Shown here piece by piece: positions 19,981 through 30,699 of a stretch of DNA of 64,000 nt. Made by a program: the position numbers and the translations under genes. The stretch's first letter is position 1, and every line of letters begins with the position of its first letter. The DNA is from Nigrospora sphaerica (taxonomy: Eukaryota > Ascomycota > Sordariomycetes > Amphisphaeriales > Apiosporaceae), in assembly GCA_018287875.1 (NCBI GenBank), contig JAGVVL010000013.1, forward strand, positions 1,674,001 through 1,738,000. The letters run 5' to 3'. The notes below the pieces were generated by a model. It was not told the origin of the DNA. It searched no databases and saw only the letters and a program-made list of their open reading frames with translations.

Positions 19981-20948
19981 TGCGGAGGATCAGGGGATGT
20001 CCATATGGCTCCCTTTGTCTTCCCAAAACGGGCGTTTTCGTGCAACGCGGCTTTCACGAGCGTGTATGAGCTACTCTGTGCTCGCCGACACACCACCTGC
20101 CCCTATTGAGCCCCATGGTGCGTGTCATTGATTTGGGGGTCCTGGCGGTCAGTGACGGTCTGGCCATATTAGAGTTTGCCGGCATATGCTACCAATCCAC
20201 CTTTCGCCTTATTAAGGTTTCATCGTTGCGAATTTGATTATAGTCACTGGGCTGGAGGGGGTAATTAAGTCACTGGCGGGCCCTCGTGACTATTCCCACG
20301 CCGGCAGGAGTGTCTGGCCGGCTGATACGTAACAAAGAGTTGTCTGGGAGTCGCCAAAGCCGCGCGGCTCGTGACAAGCGCGAACGGTCTCAGGTTGGAT
20401 CGTGCAACAACTGCTAGATGGTTGCATGCACGGCAGAGCTGTGTGCCTGGGTTAAGAGGTATAAATATCTCTGCTAATCACCTGCCACGCGGGGGACAAT
20501 AGGCGAGTGTATTCGTAGGGCAGGCAAAGGCGGGCCCCAACTACGTGAAGCATGTACTGTGTTAAAAGTACCCCCGGCAGGCGGGCAATGTGACGCTTAA
20601 TACTTGACTTAAGTGCCTAAGCACCCGAGTGTAGTGAAGGACTTATTAGCTATCCACGTGGAATTGCAGCGCTAATGGTTCAAATCCTGGCAGGCCTATC
20701 CACACCCACGTCGATGGATTCCCAGGCTGTCGGAAAGTCCCATGCATTTCCTCCCCACCTTTTTGCAGCAGCTGTGGAGAGGCGGTGCCCCGAAGTACAA
20801 GTAAAAGAGGTAGGCACCGTGTATCCGTGTATCGTCTCCTTTTCCCCGATGCCGCCGATGGACGTTGGGCCACTGCGAGAACAACACTGCTAAACACAAG
20901 AACGACGACTGCCTCGCCGCCGCCGCTGCTGCCGCCTTCTCGGTCGCG
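19981..20948. other. Intergenic region, nothing supported
   Basis: About 1 kb of mixed composition, more AT-rich around 20150-20650 than its neighbours. The last 84 bases are an in-frame N-terminal extension of the following fusion gene and could be coding. Confidence 0.5.
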
Positions 20949-23876
20949 ATGCTGACCCTGGACCCGGCGCTGTTCCCCAAGCTGACGACCCGGCGGGCCC
21001 TGGTTGTGGTCGATGCCCAGAACGACTTCCTGGACCCGGCCGAGGGTGCCCTGCCCGTGCCGGAGCCGCCGGATCTCGCGGCCCGCCTCGCCCGCCTCGC
21101 CAAGGCCTTTCGCCCGTACGGCGACGTCGTCTGGATCCGCAGCGAGTACCGAGAGTCGCGGGCGACCGAGGACGAGTCGGTCGTGACCTCGGACGCCCCC
21201 GTCGCCGCCGCCGCCGGCCGGCGCGCCGTGGCCCGCGGGCGGAGGGCCCAGGCCAGCCCGCACGACCTCCCCACAGCCACGTGCCCCGAGGCCTTCCTGA
21301 CGGCCGGCGGCCCCGACCGGCCCGCCTGCGTGCGCCGCGGCACGCCCGGCGCCGCCTTCCCCGCCCCCGTCCGCGACGCCGTGCAGCCGCGGGACCTGCA
21401 GTCGGTCAAGTCGTACTACTCGGCCTTCCGGACCGACGAGCTGCTGCCGCGCCTGCGCATGAAGCTGGTCCAGGAGCTCTTCATCTGCGGCTCCCTCACT
21501 AACATGGGCATTCTGGCCACGGCCATCGACGCCGCGAGCCACGGCCTCGACATTACCATCGTCGAGGACTGCTGTGGCTACCGCAGCCTGACGCGCCACA
21601 AGGATGCCCTCCATCAGATCATCAAGACCACGAGCTGCGACACCGTCACCTCGGACGCCATCGTGGGCCGGCTGAGCCCGAAAAAGCCCGCCCACGGAAA
21701 GGGCACGACGGGGGTGCAACGGCCCGAAGCCGGCCGCATGCCATCATCGTCGTCTCGGGACCACATTCCTACCCCGGCCCCCGCCGAGGTCCTTTCGTCG
21801 TTTGCCAACGTGTCAATTGACGATGTGCCGGGAGACATCGGCGCCAGGAGGAAAGCGGGGAGCGAAGGAGCTACTGCAGCGGGAGAATCCGGCGACGCAG
21901 AGAGTGACGTGTCCACCCCTGCGTCTCCCGACCGCGCCGGAGTCGAGTCGGCTGCAGATGAGTCACCGCCGGCCACGGATGAGGAGCCTGAATCAGGGCC
22001 GCTGCGCCCTGCTGACGACGGGGACGAGCCAGCTGCGCCTCAAGCTAAATCTCTCGAAGACGCACTAGAAGCGTTGACAATCAACGGCAACACTGCGGCT
22101 GCTGGTAATGAGTCAATGGCAGTGGTGCAGACAAATGAACCAGAAGATTCGCCGTTGCCTACAAAAAGCGTCAACCCCAAGGTTTCGGAGAATCAAAAAG
22201 ACGAATCGCCGGATCCAAAAGACGAAGCACCGAACGCTGCCGCCGAGGAACCTTGCGCTATGGACCCCAAGGATACGAAACCCAGCCAGAGTGAGCCCCT
22301 TTGCGAAGGTGACACGAGGATACACTACGACGTGCTGCCCGACGAGCTATTAGAGGGCATCTTCGAGCGCCTCAAGGACGAGATCCAATGGCTTCGCATG
22401 TCCCACCAGGGCGGCGAAGTACCCCGGCTTGTAGCGGTGCAAGGCGAGGTAGACGAAGAGGGGAACATACCCATCTACCGCCACCCGGCGGATGAATCGC
22501 CACCCTTGCTGCCCTGGACCAAGGCCGTCCGAGAGATCAAGGAGGTGGCCGAGCGGAAAGTGGGACATGAGCTGAACCACGCCCTGATCCAGTTCTACCG
22601 CGACGGCACCGACTACATCTCGGAGCACAGCGATAAGACGCTGGACATTGCCAAGGGCAGCTACATCGTCAACGTGAGCCTGGGCGCCGAGCGCACCATG
22701 GTGTTTCGCACAAAGCGTCAGCCCAAGTCAGGGGACGGCGGTGGGGGTATCCCATCAGAGGCGAAGCCGACGACGGCGAAGGAGGGCGGCGGGGCCAAAC
22801 GCGAACAACAGCGCGCGCGGCTGCCGCACAACTCGCTGTGCCAGATGGGCCTACGAACCAATATGCGCTGGCTGCACGCCATCAAGCAGGACAAGCGGCT
22901 AGAGCGGGAGAAGACGGCGGCGGAGCGGGCCTTCGGCGGCGCGCGCATCTCGCTGACGTTCCGGAGGATAGGCACCTTCCTGGACGCCGGCGGGCAGCAC
23001 ATCTGGGGCCAGGGCGCCGTGGGCAAGACACGGGAGAGCGCGGGCGCCGTGGCCAACGGGGTGACGCCGGCGGCCGTCGCGATGCTGCGCGCCTTCGGCC
23101 GCGAGAACCAGGCTTCCGACTTCGACTGGGTGCAGCACTACGGCGCCGGCTTCGACGTCGTGCACCTCTCAGCCTCGCCGCGCCTCTTCACCTCGGCCGA
23201 CGCCCTCGCCAACACCCGCGTCCAGCTCATGCTCGCCGAGCGTGGCGTCGGCTACGCCCGTGGCACCCTGGCCCCCGTAGCGGCTCCGTCGTCGTCGTCG
23301 CCGTCAGCAGACACCGTAGCCGCCGCCGCCCCGCCCATCAAGTTCGTCGACAACGACCCGGCCAGGTCCACCGCCCACGGCGACCTCGCCATCCTGCTGT
23401 ACCTGGACCACGCGTACCCGGGCGCTACCGGCAAGACCGCCTCGGACCTCGCGCGCCAGTACACGCGGCTGCAGCAGGCCCTCGCTCTCCCCTCGGCCCT
23501 GGGCCTGGCCGCCGCCACCGCCCCAGCTGACGACGCTGCTACTACTGCCGCCGCCCCGCCGCCGCCGTCGTCGCTCGCCGTCTGGGAAACATACGCCGCC
23601 GAGGCCGCGTACCTGTCGGGCGACGACGCCGCTCCGGGCCTGCCCGATTTCGCCGTCTGGCCCGTACTGCGCGCCGTGCGCAACGGCGGCGGCTGCGGCG
23701 GCGGCCTGGCCACCTACCCGGCGCTTTCGGCCTACTACGACCGCGTGGCAGCGCGCGAGGCTGGGCAGCGGATCCTAGGACTGGGGTCATCGTCGTCGGC
23801 CGGGGCCGGGGCTGCGATGGCCTTGCCGCACGGGGGAAAGGGAGCGGCGGACGGAGAACACCGAATTCCATACTAA
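20949..23876 (+). CDS. Fusion: isochorismatase-like + AlkB-type 2OG-Fe(II) dioxygenase + GST-like
   Basis: One uninterrupted frame of 975 residues. An upstream Met at 20865 would add 28 low-complexity residues. Residues 1-240 are isochorismatase-like: VVVDAQNDF, SVKSYYSAF and CGSLTNMGILATAIDAASHG. The position normally holding the catalytic Cys reads Gly (TNMGIL), so hydrolase activity is doubtful. Residues 240-450 are a low-complexity acidic linker. Residues about 460-680 are an AlkB-family dioxygenase: H560-x-D562 in SEHSDKTLDIAKGSY, a candidate distal H643 in MRWLHAIK, and R666/R672 in RISLTFRR for 2-oxoglutarate. AlkB homologues demethylate nucleic acids. Residues 710-970 (QHYGAGFDVVHLSASPRLF, GDLAILLYLDHAYPG) are GST-like. 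No frameshift or intron separates the parts. Confidence 0.8.
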   Translation: MLTLDPALFPKLTTRRALVVVDAQNDFLDPAEGALPVPEPPDLAARLARLAKAFRPYGDVVWIRSEYRESRATEDESVVTSDAPVAAAAGRRAVARGRRAQASPHDLPTATCPEAFLTAGGPDRPACVRRGTPGAAFPAPVRDAVQPRDLQSVKSYYSAFRTDELLPRLRMKLVQELFICGSLTNMGILATAIDAASHGLDITIVEDCCGYRSLTRHKDALHQIIKTTSCDTVTSDAIVGRLSPKKPAHGKGTTGVQRPEAGRMPSSSSRDHIPTPAPAEVLSSFANVSIDDVPGDIGARRKAGSEGATAAGESGDAESDVSTPASPDRAGVESAADESPPATDEEPESGPLRPADDGDEPAAPQAKSLEDALEALTINGNTAAAGNESMAVVQTNEPEDSPLPTKSVNPKVSENQKDESPDPKDEAPNAAAEEPCAMDPKDTKPSQSEPLCEGDTRIHYDVLPDELLEGIFERLKDEIQWLRMSHQGGEVPRLVAVQGEVDEEGNIPIYRHPADESPPLLPWTKAVREIKEVAERKVGHELNHALIQFYRDGTDYISEHSDKTLDIAKGSYIVNVSLGAERTMVFRTKRQPKSGDGGGGIPSEAKPTTAKEGGGAKREQQRARLPHNSLCQMGLRTNMRWLHAIKQDKRLEREKTAAERAFGGARISLTFRRIGTFLDAGGQHIWGQGAVGKTRESAGAVANGVTPAAVAMLRAFGRENQASDFDWVQHYGAGFDVVHLSASPRLFTSADALANTRVQLMLAERGVGYARGTLAPVAAPSSSSPSADTVAAAAPPIKFVDNDPARSTAHGDLAILLYLDHAYPGATGKTASDLARQYTRLQQALALPSALGLAAATAPADDAATTAAAPPPPSSLAVWETYAAEAAYLSGDDAAPGLPDFAVWPVLRAVRNGGGCGGGLATYPALSAYYDRVAAREAGQRILGLGSSSSAGAGAAMALPHGGKGAADGEHRIPY

Positions 23877-24470
23877 ATAGGAAATAAAGATGATAACAAT
23901 GCGTGGAGGCAGCAGAGACACAACGGGTAGGGAAAAAAAAAAACTAGCCATGGCCTGTCCGCTGAGGGTCCAATGAGAAGTACATAGACGGCCTGTCGAG
24001 CCGAAGCAGAACGATACCGCCGGAGGGATTGTGCGGAAAGAAATACCGGTTTCCATCCAACCTTGGCTGCCGATGGATAGGTTGGCACCCCCCTTGCATG
24101 GTTTGAGTGCGTATATCGAATCAGGAACAGTATATAAAGCAACAAGCAAAAGTATCGCGAGTCTAAAGGCCGGTCCGACAATGACCGTCGTGCCTACCGC
24201 CGTCTATCGTCCGAATCCGTACAGTAGGTTTCTCGCCCAGCCGTCGTCTAAACTCCCATCGAATTGTATGTCCGTGGCGCCGCTCCAGCCCTTGGGTGTT
24301 CTACCCCGAAGCAGATTCCATCTGCCCGCTTCCCATCGGTCACGCGGTTTTGAAATTCCATACACAACACGTTTGTCTGAGGGGAGGTCACACCACTATC
24401 TAGCTCCGCGGGCGGTATGTGATTCTCCAGCCCAGCCCAGCTCAAACCCCCCTCGGGGGGAAAGGCCGTC
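23877..24470. other. Convergent 3' region
   Basis: Lies between the stops of the fusion gene (plus) and the LRR kinase (minus). Contains a poly-A run (about 23934-23943) and T/A-rich patches consistent with 3' UTR sequence. No gene seen. Confidence 0.5.
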
Positions 24471-24808
24471 TCAAGCCGGCACCCCTACCATCTCGCCGCG
24501 CATGGTCGCCTCCTCCCGGCGCCGCCTTTCTTCGTCCTCGTCGTTGTCGTCATCTTCGACGCGGTCCGGCACGAGGAGCATCCGGCGGATCTCCTCGAGC
24601 TCGGGGACGAGGCGGGCGAACGAAGGGCGCGCGGCCGGGACGGCGGCGACGCAGCGGCGGTGCAGGGCCTCGAGGCGCGCCGAGGCGGCCACCTCGCCGC
24701 AGCCGCAGCCGAAGCGCAGGCGCGGCCGCGCCACGTGCCAGACGTCCTCGACGAGGTGGCCAAAGGCGAGGACGTCGAGGCTTTCGTAGCGATTCGGGGA
24801 CGGCGCGC

Positions 24809-24840
<32 letters not shown>

Positions 24841-26075
24841 GGGTCGTGGTACAAGCTGGCGGCGCCCAGGTCGCCGAGCAGCGCGTGGCCCGTGGCCGGA
24901 TCGACCAGCACATTGTGGGCGTACAGGTCGCCGTGGGCGACGCCGCGGGCGTGCAGGTGGCGGGCGGCGGCGGCGACGCCGGCCAGGACCGCCACGGCGC
25001 CGGCCAGCGAGAGCGCCGGCGTCGACTCGGCCGGGAAGCAGTCGCGCGTGCAGCTCGCTAGCGACGGCGGCCGGCCGAGGGCGCGGTACCGCGGCGGCAG
25101 AAGCTGCAGGACCAGGCCCGGCGCCCCCTCCTCGTCCTCGTCCTCCTCTTTCCCGCGAACGGAGCCGTCGTCGTCGTCGTCGTCGTCGTCGCCGGCGGGG
25201 CCCAGGGCCACGACGCCCAGGGGGTCGATCAGGTTGGGGTGCGGGCCGGCGCGGAGGCAGGCGCGCATCTCGTCGCGCGGCGTGCCGTCGCTCGTCACGG
25301 CGCCCCGGAACCGCTTGATGGCGACGGCGACGGGGTCCCGGCCGGGCCCGGGCGTCCAGAGGCCCTGCGAGATGACGCCCGAGGCGCCCTCGCCCAGCAC
25401 GGCCTGGACGGTGAGCGAGGCGAGGGGGATCCGGGGTAGGCCTTCGCCGCCGCCTCCCGCCGCCGCGGCGCACGGGTTGCCGGCGAAGGCCAGGAAGGCC
25501 AGCTCGGGCAGGGCGAAGAGCCAGTCGGGCAGGGCCTCGAAGCGGTTGGCGCTCAGGCGCAGCAGGGCGAGGCGGCGGCAGCGGGCCATCTCGGGCGGCA
25601 GGGCGGCGAGGCGGTTGCCGGCGAGCAGGCACTTCTGCAGGCGGGTGCAGCGGCCGAGGCTGGCGGGCAGGGCGACGAGCTCGTTGTCGGTGAGGATGAG
25701 CCAGCGCAGGCGCGGCGGCAGCGCGTCCTCGGGCACGCGGCGCATGCCGTTGCGGCGGAAGGCCACCGTCTCGAGGCGCGGGCAGCGCGCGAGCGCCCGC
25801 GGGAACTCGGCGAAGGCGTTGTCCGAGAGGAAGAGTACCCGCAGCGCCGGCAACGCCGCCCCGAAACCGTCGGGCAGCGCCGCGAGCCCCGTCCCCGACA
25901 GGTCCAGCTGCGTCAGCGCCGCCCCGTGTGCCCACACCCCCGCCGGCACCGCCGTCAGCGCCGTCGTGAGCTTGAGCGTCGTCGCGGGCGGCGACGAGAC
26001 CGGCGGCACCGCCACCGCTTCGGTCTCGGCCTCCTCGTCGGCCGCCTCTTTGCCCGGGCGACGGGGGTCGGTCAT
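24471..26075 (-). CDS. Leucine-rich-repeat protein kinase of bacterial-like family
   Basis: Single exon of 534 residues starting MTDPRRPGKE; 30 upstream in-frame residues read as leader. Residues 50-200 hold about six LRRs of the L-x-x-LP type (LDLSGTGLAALPDGF, LLAGNRLAALPPEM, LRLSANRFEALPDWL). Residues 220-500 are a kinase: glycine loop GEGASGV at 228-234, AIK with K254, HGDLYAHN at 381-388 (HGD in place of HRD) and GDLG at 401-404 in place of DFG. The strings FRGAVTSDG, GRPPSLASCTRD, HARGVAHGDLYAHNVL and ALLGDLGAAS closely match, as I recall them, the LRR kinases of Pseudomonas and relatives. This suggests ancient transfer between bacteria and fungi. An acidic insert of eight Asp sits in the N-lobe. 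Substrate unknown; activity uncertain given the altered HRD and DFG. Confidence 0.82.
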
Positions 26076-27059
26076 GGCGGGGAGACGAGGATGCGACACC
26101 CGGCTGGGAATGGATAGATGGATTGTCGCGGGGGGAAAACAGGCGTCCGGCAGCAATGCCTTCACATCTAGTTTCCCGAATATCTGGCCCCGAGCCTAGG
26201 CCGAGATAAGGGCGGGAGGTTCAAGTGAAACAGCGACTCATGGCAGGGGTTCCACCGTAAGTGGCAGCAAGTGCAGGCAAGTCCTGGTTGTGGGTGGTGC
26301 CAGCAGTGCCTTTAAACGCATTGGATTACTCCAGAAGTCATTCTCGCATTTAATCAGTCACGGTTGCCATCATCGTGGACCGAGGCATTCAGGAAGTTCG
26401 CGGCTCGGGTCTCGTAATGGGTGAGCAATTGAAGGGAGACGGTCATTTGATTCTGTCTTGTACGTGGCGGTCGCCAGTCTGTTGTGCATTTACCAGCAGG
26501 GGCGGACCATTGTGCTGAGAGAGCCGAGCAACAAGATTTATGTGCCGAGGGGGAAACGAACACACTACGCCAAACATACTTGCACCGGGGTGCTATCTGC
26601 TTTCTTACTATGGACTCGATTGTACTATTGAACTATTTCCGTGTTCCTCGGTCTGTTTCTCCCCATCCTGCAGATTCTCCCTCGCCCTGCGTGTTGATCG
26701 ACTCGGAAGAAGAGGTAGATGAGTACAAAAGTACATATGTAGACATCCATTGTAGCTCCATTGTACTACCAGTCGTCAAGTCTCACCTGCGCCGCACTTC
26801 CCCAGCCACACGCTCTCCCCAAACTGGAGCCTCCGACCCACCCGAGCTGCGGATTGTTAGGAGCTAGTTCGCAAAGCAAGACCGGCAGGGAATTGAGCTG
26901 AGCGTGACTGTCTGTCCGGCGCGCCTTCGAAGCCATCGCATCGTGATCACCTACCGCGAAGCGTTCGCATCTCCCGCCACCTCGCCCTTTCGCCCCGGGA
27001 CTTGCCGTCCTCCCCGATATCCTCTCATCCACATCCATCAGCTGCCCGTGCGAAACACC
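26076..27059. promoter_or_regulatory. Divergent intergenic region between LRR kinase and TAF8
   Basis: 984 bp between two divergent ATGs, so it should hold both promoters. No repeat or RNA gene was seen. Short frames within it are not supported. Confidence 0.5.
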
Positions 27060-28216
27060 ATGGACGACGCCATGGACATCACCATGGACTCGCCCGTTTC
27101 CCGGCCGGAGAAGCGCCGCTCCGTCAGTCATGGCAGCCACGACGAGCCGGCCACCAAGCGGCGGCGCACATCGACCCTTGAGCCCGAACCCGAAACCGCA
27201 CCCGAAACGGCCCGGCGTCCCCCGCCCGGATACGTCGACATGTCGGGCTACGCGCTGCAGCAGGCGCTGGGGGAGCTGCCGAACCCCGACACCATGGGAC
27301 GCGACGGGCTGCGGAGATCGATTGCTCTGGCGCTGCAACAGGTCGGCTTCGACTCGGCCACACCCGAGGCCTTGGAGAGCATGACGTCGTCTACCGAGAC
27401 TTGTATGTTCTACGCGGGCGGCCCGCGCTGCTCCCAGGCGCCCCAGCTACTGACCAAGCCCGTGCGCCTGCAGACTTGACTACCTTCATCGCCGATATCA
27501 AGCGCAAGGCCGAGGCCGCGCGGCGCGAGCACCCGACGCCCGTGGACTTCGGCAGGGCATTACGCCGCCACAACATCGCCCTGTCGTCGCTGAAACCACA
27601 CCTTCGAAACCCCGTCCCGCCGCAGAAGCTGGCACCCGAGTTCTACGACCCCATCCCGACGTCCAAGGAAAAGGACTACTTCAAGATCCGGTCGACCGAC
27701 TTCCTGGGCGCCGAGCTCGACGGCAACGCCGAGAGGGCTACGAAACCGTGGATCCCGAGCACCCTACCCCAGTTTCCGCCCAAGCACACGTACAGGTATA
27801 CCGAGGTGGAACCGCCGGCGCCCGACCCCGAGAAGAAGCGGATACAGGCGGCTACCGAGGCGCGCAAGAGCGAGGAGGCACTGCGCCACATTGAGCGGGC
27901 CTCGAAGCAGAGCCGGCAAAAGGAAATGGCCGAGATGGCGAAGCGCAACGTCCTGACCAAGAAGCGGCACGAGAACTGGGAGGCCATGATGAAGGCCTTC
28001 CTGCCGCCCGGGGCCTCCAAGAGCGACACGCACGAGATTGCCGACCACAGCGTCGTCGTCGACTACAACTCGGCCTTTATGCGCAGGGAGGTGCCGAAAG
28101 TGAGCAGCAGAGGTCCACCGCTTGACGCCATGGCAAGCAAGGGCTAATGTCGTGTGTCTTGTCTACAGGAATCGCGAGGGAAGAGGGCGGCCAAGTCCAA
28201 GTCGAACGACGGCTAG
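27060..28216 (+). CDS. TAF8: TFIID subunit 8 (TAF8)
   Basis: TAF8 pairs with TAF10 through a histone fold within the general transcription factor TFIID in the nucleus. Exons are 27060-27402, 27474-28099 and 28169-28216; introns are 71 and 69 bp. The product has 338 residues. After a KRRRTS-containing N-terminus, residues about 75-160 form the bromodomain-associated histone fold (LRRSIALALQQVGFDSATPEALESM, then TETYLTTFIADIKRKAEAA, where the first splice restores TYLTTF). The TAF8 C-terminal domain follows (LKPHLRNPVPPQKL, TKPWIPSTLPQFPPKHTYRYTEV). It ends with a coiled-coil-like basic helix and a Lys/Arg-rich terminal exon, ESRGKRAAKSKSNDG. The second splice replaces a run-on of intron codons ending in TAA. 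Confidence 0.9.
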
Positions 28217-29196
28217 CCGGGAAAAAAGACCGGCCCGGCCCGGACGTGGAATAACTTGGAGGGTTTGCTTGGTTTGGTTTGCATTTGGGGCGCAGGCGTA
28301 AGCAAGGCGCAAAGGACTTGGCACAGGGGACAGACGGCGCGTCTACATAGGTGGTGGTGTTCCCTATCGGAGGGGCCAACCGGCGGGCATTGGAGTACCG
28401 GCGTTTGATTTCGAGATACCCCTCCCGAGCGCACAGAAAGAAGGAATGCATTTCATCACACATGTACACATGCACCCTAGAGCGTTCCTTCCTTGATACG
28501 ATGATGGGTGCAGGGTAGAGGGCAAGGGGGAGCATATGAGAACGGGATGGAAGGGCAAGATGGTGATTTACAACTGTTTCACGGCCCGTCACCCCACGCG
28601 TTGCCCCGGGTGCATACCGACCGTGTACCTCGCCCCCGGTCTTTGGCGAGGAAGTACTTACACAGCAGGTATTCGGGCGACGTTGTTGGCAAGGGTGGGC
28701 GCTGCCGGGGGATGATGGGCTGTCTGATGTTATCTGTAGTATGCACCGGAGCAGCAAGCTGTACTCGGTACCAACTGGACGCCATATGATGCCGAGGAGA
28801 GAAGTACAAGGTAGGACGTAGGGAGTAGGTTCGCGCAGCATCCCCTCTCATTGGCCAGTGCCCCCGCGAGGCTGATGTGCGGAGCATTTTTCCATGTCAG
28901 GGTCCCCCGTCAGTCGCGCTGGCATTGGCTGGCCCAGCAGCTGCAAACGAACGGGCTAAAATTTCGACCCTAACCAAAGCACTGGCGGGATTTGCTGCCC
29001 ACACAAAAATTCCCGGATTTTGGCACGCCGTCGCCGAAAGCAACCCACGCAAGCAAAGGTCGTTCAACATCCAGGAACAAGTTCGGCCCAGCCAGTTTAC
29101 GCATCCGCAGCCCGACTCTTCTTTTCCCTTCTCCTCCACCTCCCCCCAATTCAAGCTCTTTTTTCCCAACAAGAGACTTGAAGCCAACCCGCGACA
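28217..29196. other. Intergenic region upstream of RACK1
   Basis: Holds the TAF8 3' UTR and the RACK1 promoter/5' UTR (pyrimidine-rich CTTTTCCCTTCTCC tract near 29117, typical of highly expressed fungal genes). No gene seen. Confidence 0.55.
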
Positions 29197-30699
29197 ATGG
29201 CCGAGCAGCTGATTCTCAAGGGTACCCTCGAGGGCCACGTACGTTGAACCCCCCCGGGCGCCGACGGCGGGATGTTTTGCTGACTGTTCGCCTGCAGAAT
29301 GGCTGGGTCACCAGCCTGGCCACGTCCATGGAGAAGTACGCGACCCGAGCCCACGACGGAGCGGATGGAACACTGACCTTTTGCGCTCCGCCAGCCCCAA
29401 CATGCTCCTGTCCGCCTCGCGTGACAAGACGCTGATCATCTGGAACCTCACCCGTGACGAGTCGCAATACGGTTACCCCAAGCGATCGCTCCACGGCCAC
29501 TCGCACATCGTCTCCGACTGTGTACGTTGTTTCCCCGCAACCCCCGCCAGCCCGTTGTTTTGGGCGAGAAGGAGCGCCGCCCGCGCGGACGGAAGAGGAG
29601 GAAGAGGCAGTGGAAGAGCAGGGGCAGCAACAGGAGGAGGAGCAACCAAGGACGCATCCGGGGGCACGGCGATGGAAATGGGAACAGTAAAGCTGACTGG
29701 AGCGCGTTTGCGATGTATAGGTCATCTCCTCGGACGGTGCCTACGCCCTGTCGGCCTCGTGGGACAAGACCCTGCGCCTCTGGGAGCTCGCCACCGGCAC
29801 CACCACCCGCCGCTTCGTTGGCCACACCAACGACGTCCTCTCCGTCTCCTTCTCGGCCGACAACCGCCAGATCGTCTCCGGCTCGCGTGACCGCACCATC
29901 AAGCTCTGGAACACCCTGGGTGACTGCAAGTACACCATCACCGACAAGGGCCACTCCGAGTGGGTGTCTTGCGTCCGCTTCTCCCCCAAACCCCAGAACC
30001 CCGTCATTGTCTCCAGCTCCTGGGACAAGCTCGTCAAGGTACGTTTTGGGTCTTCCCCCCCCCCCCGCCCCGCCTGCTGTGGCCCGGCAAACAACAAGCA
30101 CCTTTCATATGATGTCTTGCAACCAAAGTATTTGCTACTTCAGAGCTCGCTTCGGCGTGCCATGAGACAACTAAACACCATTGCCCTGATGAACCAAGAA
30201 ACTCCCCTCCTCGTTTACCCAGTCCGCCTCCCGCGGTTCTCGAGGACGCGTTCGGCTGACCCGCACCCGCTAGGTTTGGGAGCTCTCTTCCTGCAAGCTC
30301 CAGACCGACCACATCGGTCACACCGGCTACATCAACACCGTCACCATCTCCCCCGACGGTTCGCTGTGCGCCTCCGGTGGCAAGGACGGCACCACCATGC
30401 TCTGGGATCTTAACGAGTCCAAGCACCTGTACTCGCTCAACGCCGGTGACGAGATCCACGCCCTTGTCTTCTCGCCCAACCGCTACTGGCTCTGCGCCGC
30501 CACGGCCAGCAGCATCATCATCTTCGACCTCGAGAAGAAGAGCAAGGTCGACGAGCTCAAGCCCGAGTTCGCCTCGGTCGGCAAGAAGAGCCGCGAGCCC
30601 GAGTGTGTCTCGCTGGCCTGGAGCGCCGACGGCCAGACCCTGTTCGCTGGTTACACGGACAACATCATCCGTGCCTGGGGTGTCATGTCGCGGGCATAA
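29197..30699 (+). CDS. cpc-2: RACK1 orthologue (CPC-2/Asc1), seven WD40 repeats
   Basis: Small-ribosomal-subunit-associated WD40 scaffold; the Neurospora counterpart is CPC-2, required for cross-pathway amino-acid control. Exons are 29197-29238, 29298-29335, 29395-29521, 29721-30038 and 30274-30699. The total is 316 residues, the standard RACK1 length. It opens [20 protein letters not shown]. Repeats read ...[11 protein letters not shown], ...[11 protein letters not shown], ...[11 protein letters not shown], ...[11 protein letters not shown], ...[11 protein letters not shown] and so on, ending [12 protein letters not shown]. All four splice joins keep the repeat register. The last two introns (199 and 235 bp) are much longer than the first two (59 bp), and the last one contains a snoRNA. 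Codon use is strongly C-ending, as expected for a highly expressed gene. Confidence 0.97.
30104..30193 (+). ncRNA. snR24: Box C/D snoRNA U24 (snR24) in RACK1 intron 4
   Basis: About 90 nt inside the last cpc-2 intron. Terminal pairing TTCAT/ATGAA brackets a C box ATGATGT (30109-30115) and a D box CTGA (30186-30189). The internal segment TATTTGCTACTTCAGA is, as I recall it, the conserved U24 guide next to the D' box, and CATGAGA serves as a C' box. U24 guides 2'-O-methylation of large-subunit rRNA; in budding yeast it lies in the intron of ASC1, the RACK1 gene. Host gene, order of boxes, length and guide all agree. The second guide upstream of box D (AACACCATTGCC) differs more from the yeast version as I remember it. 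Confidence 0.85.

Noticed and set aside
24419..26199. Long plus-strand frames opposite the LRR kinase
   Set aside because: Arg/Gly/Ala-rich antisense shadows of a GC-rich gene; the minus strand has ordered LRR and kinase motifs.
29522..29720. Second snoRNA in RACK1 intron 3, suspected because the intron is long (199 bp)
   Set aside because: No paired C (RTGATGA) and D (CTGA) boxes with terminal pairing; the length comes from a GA-rich tract.
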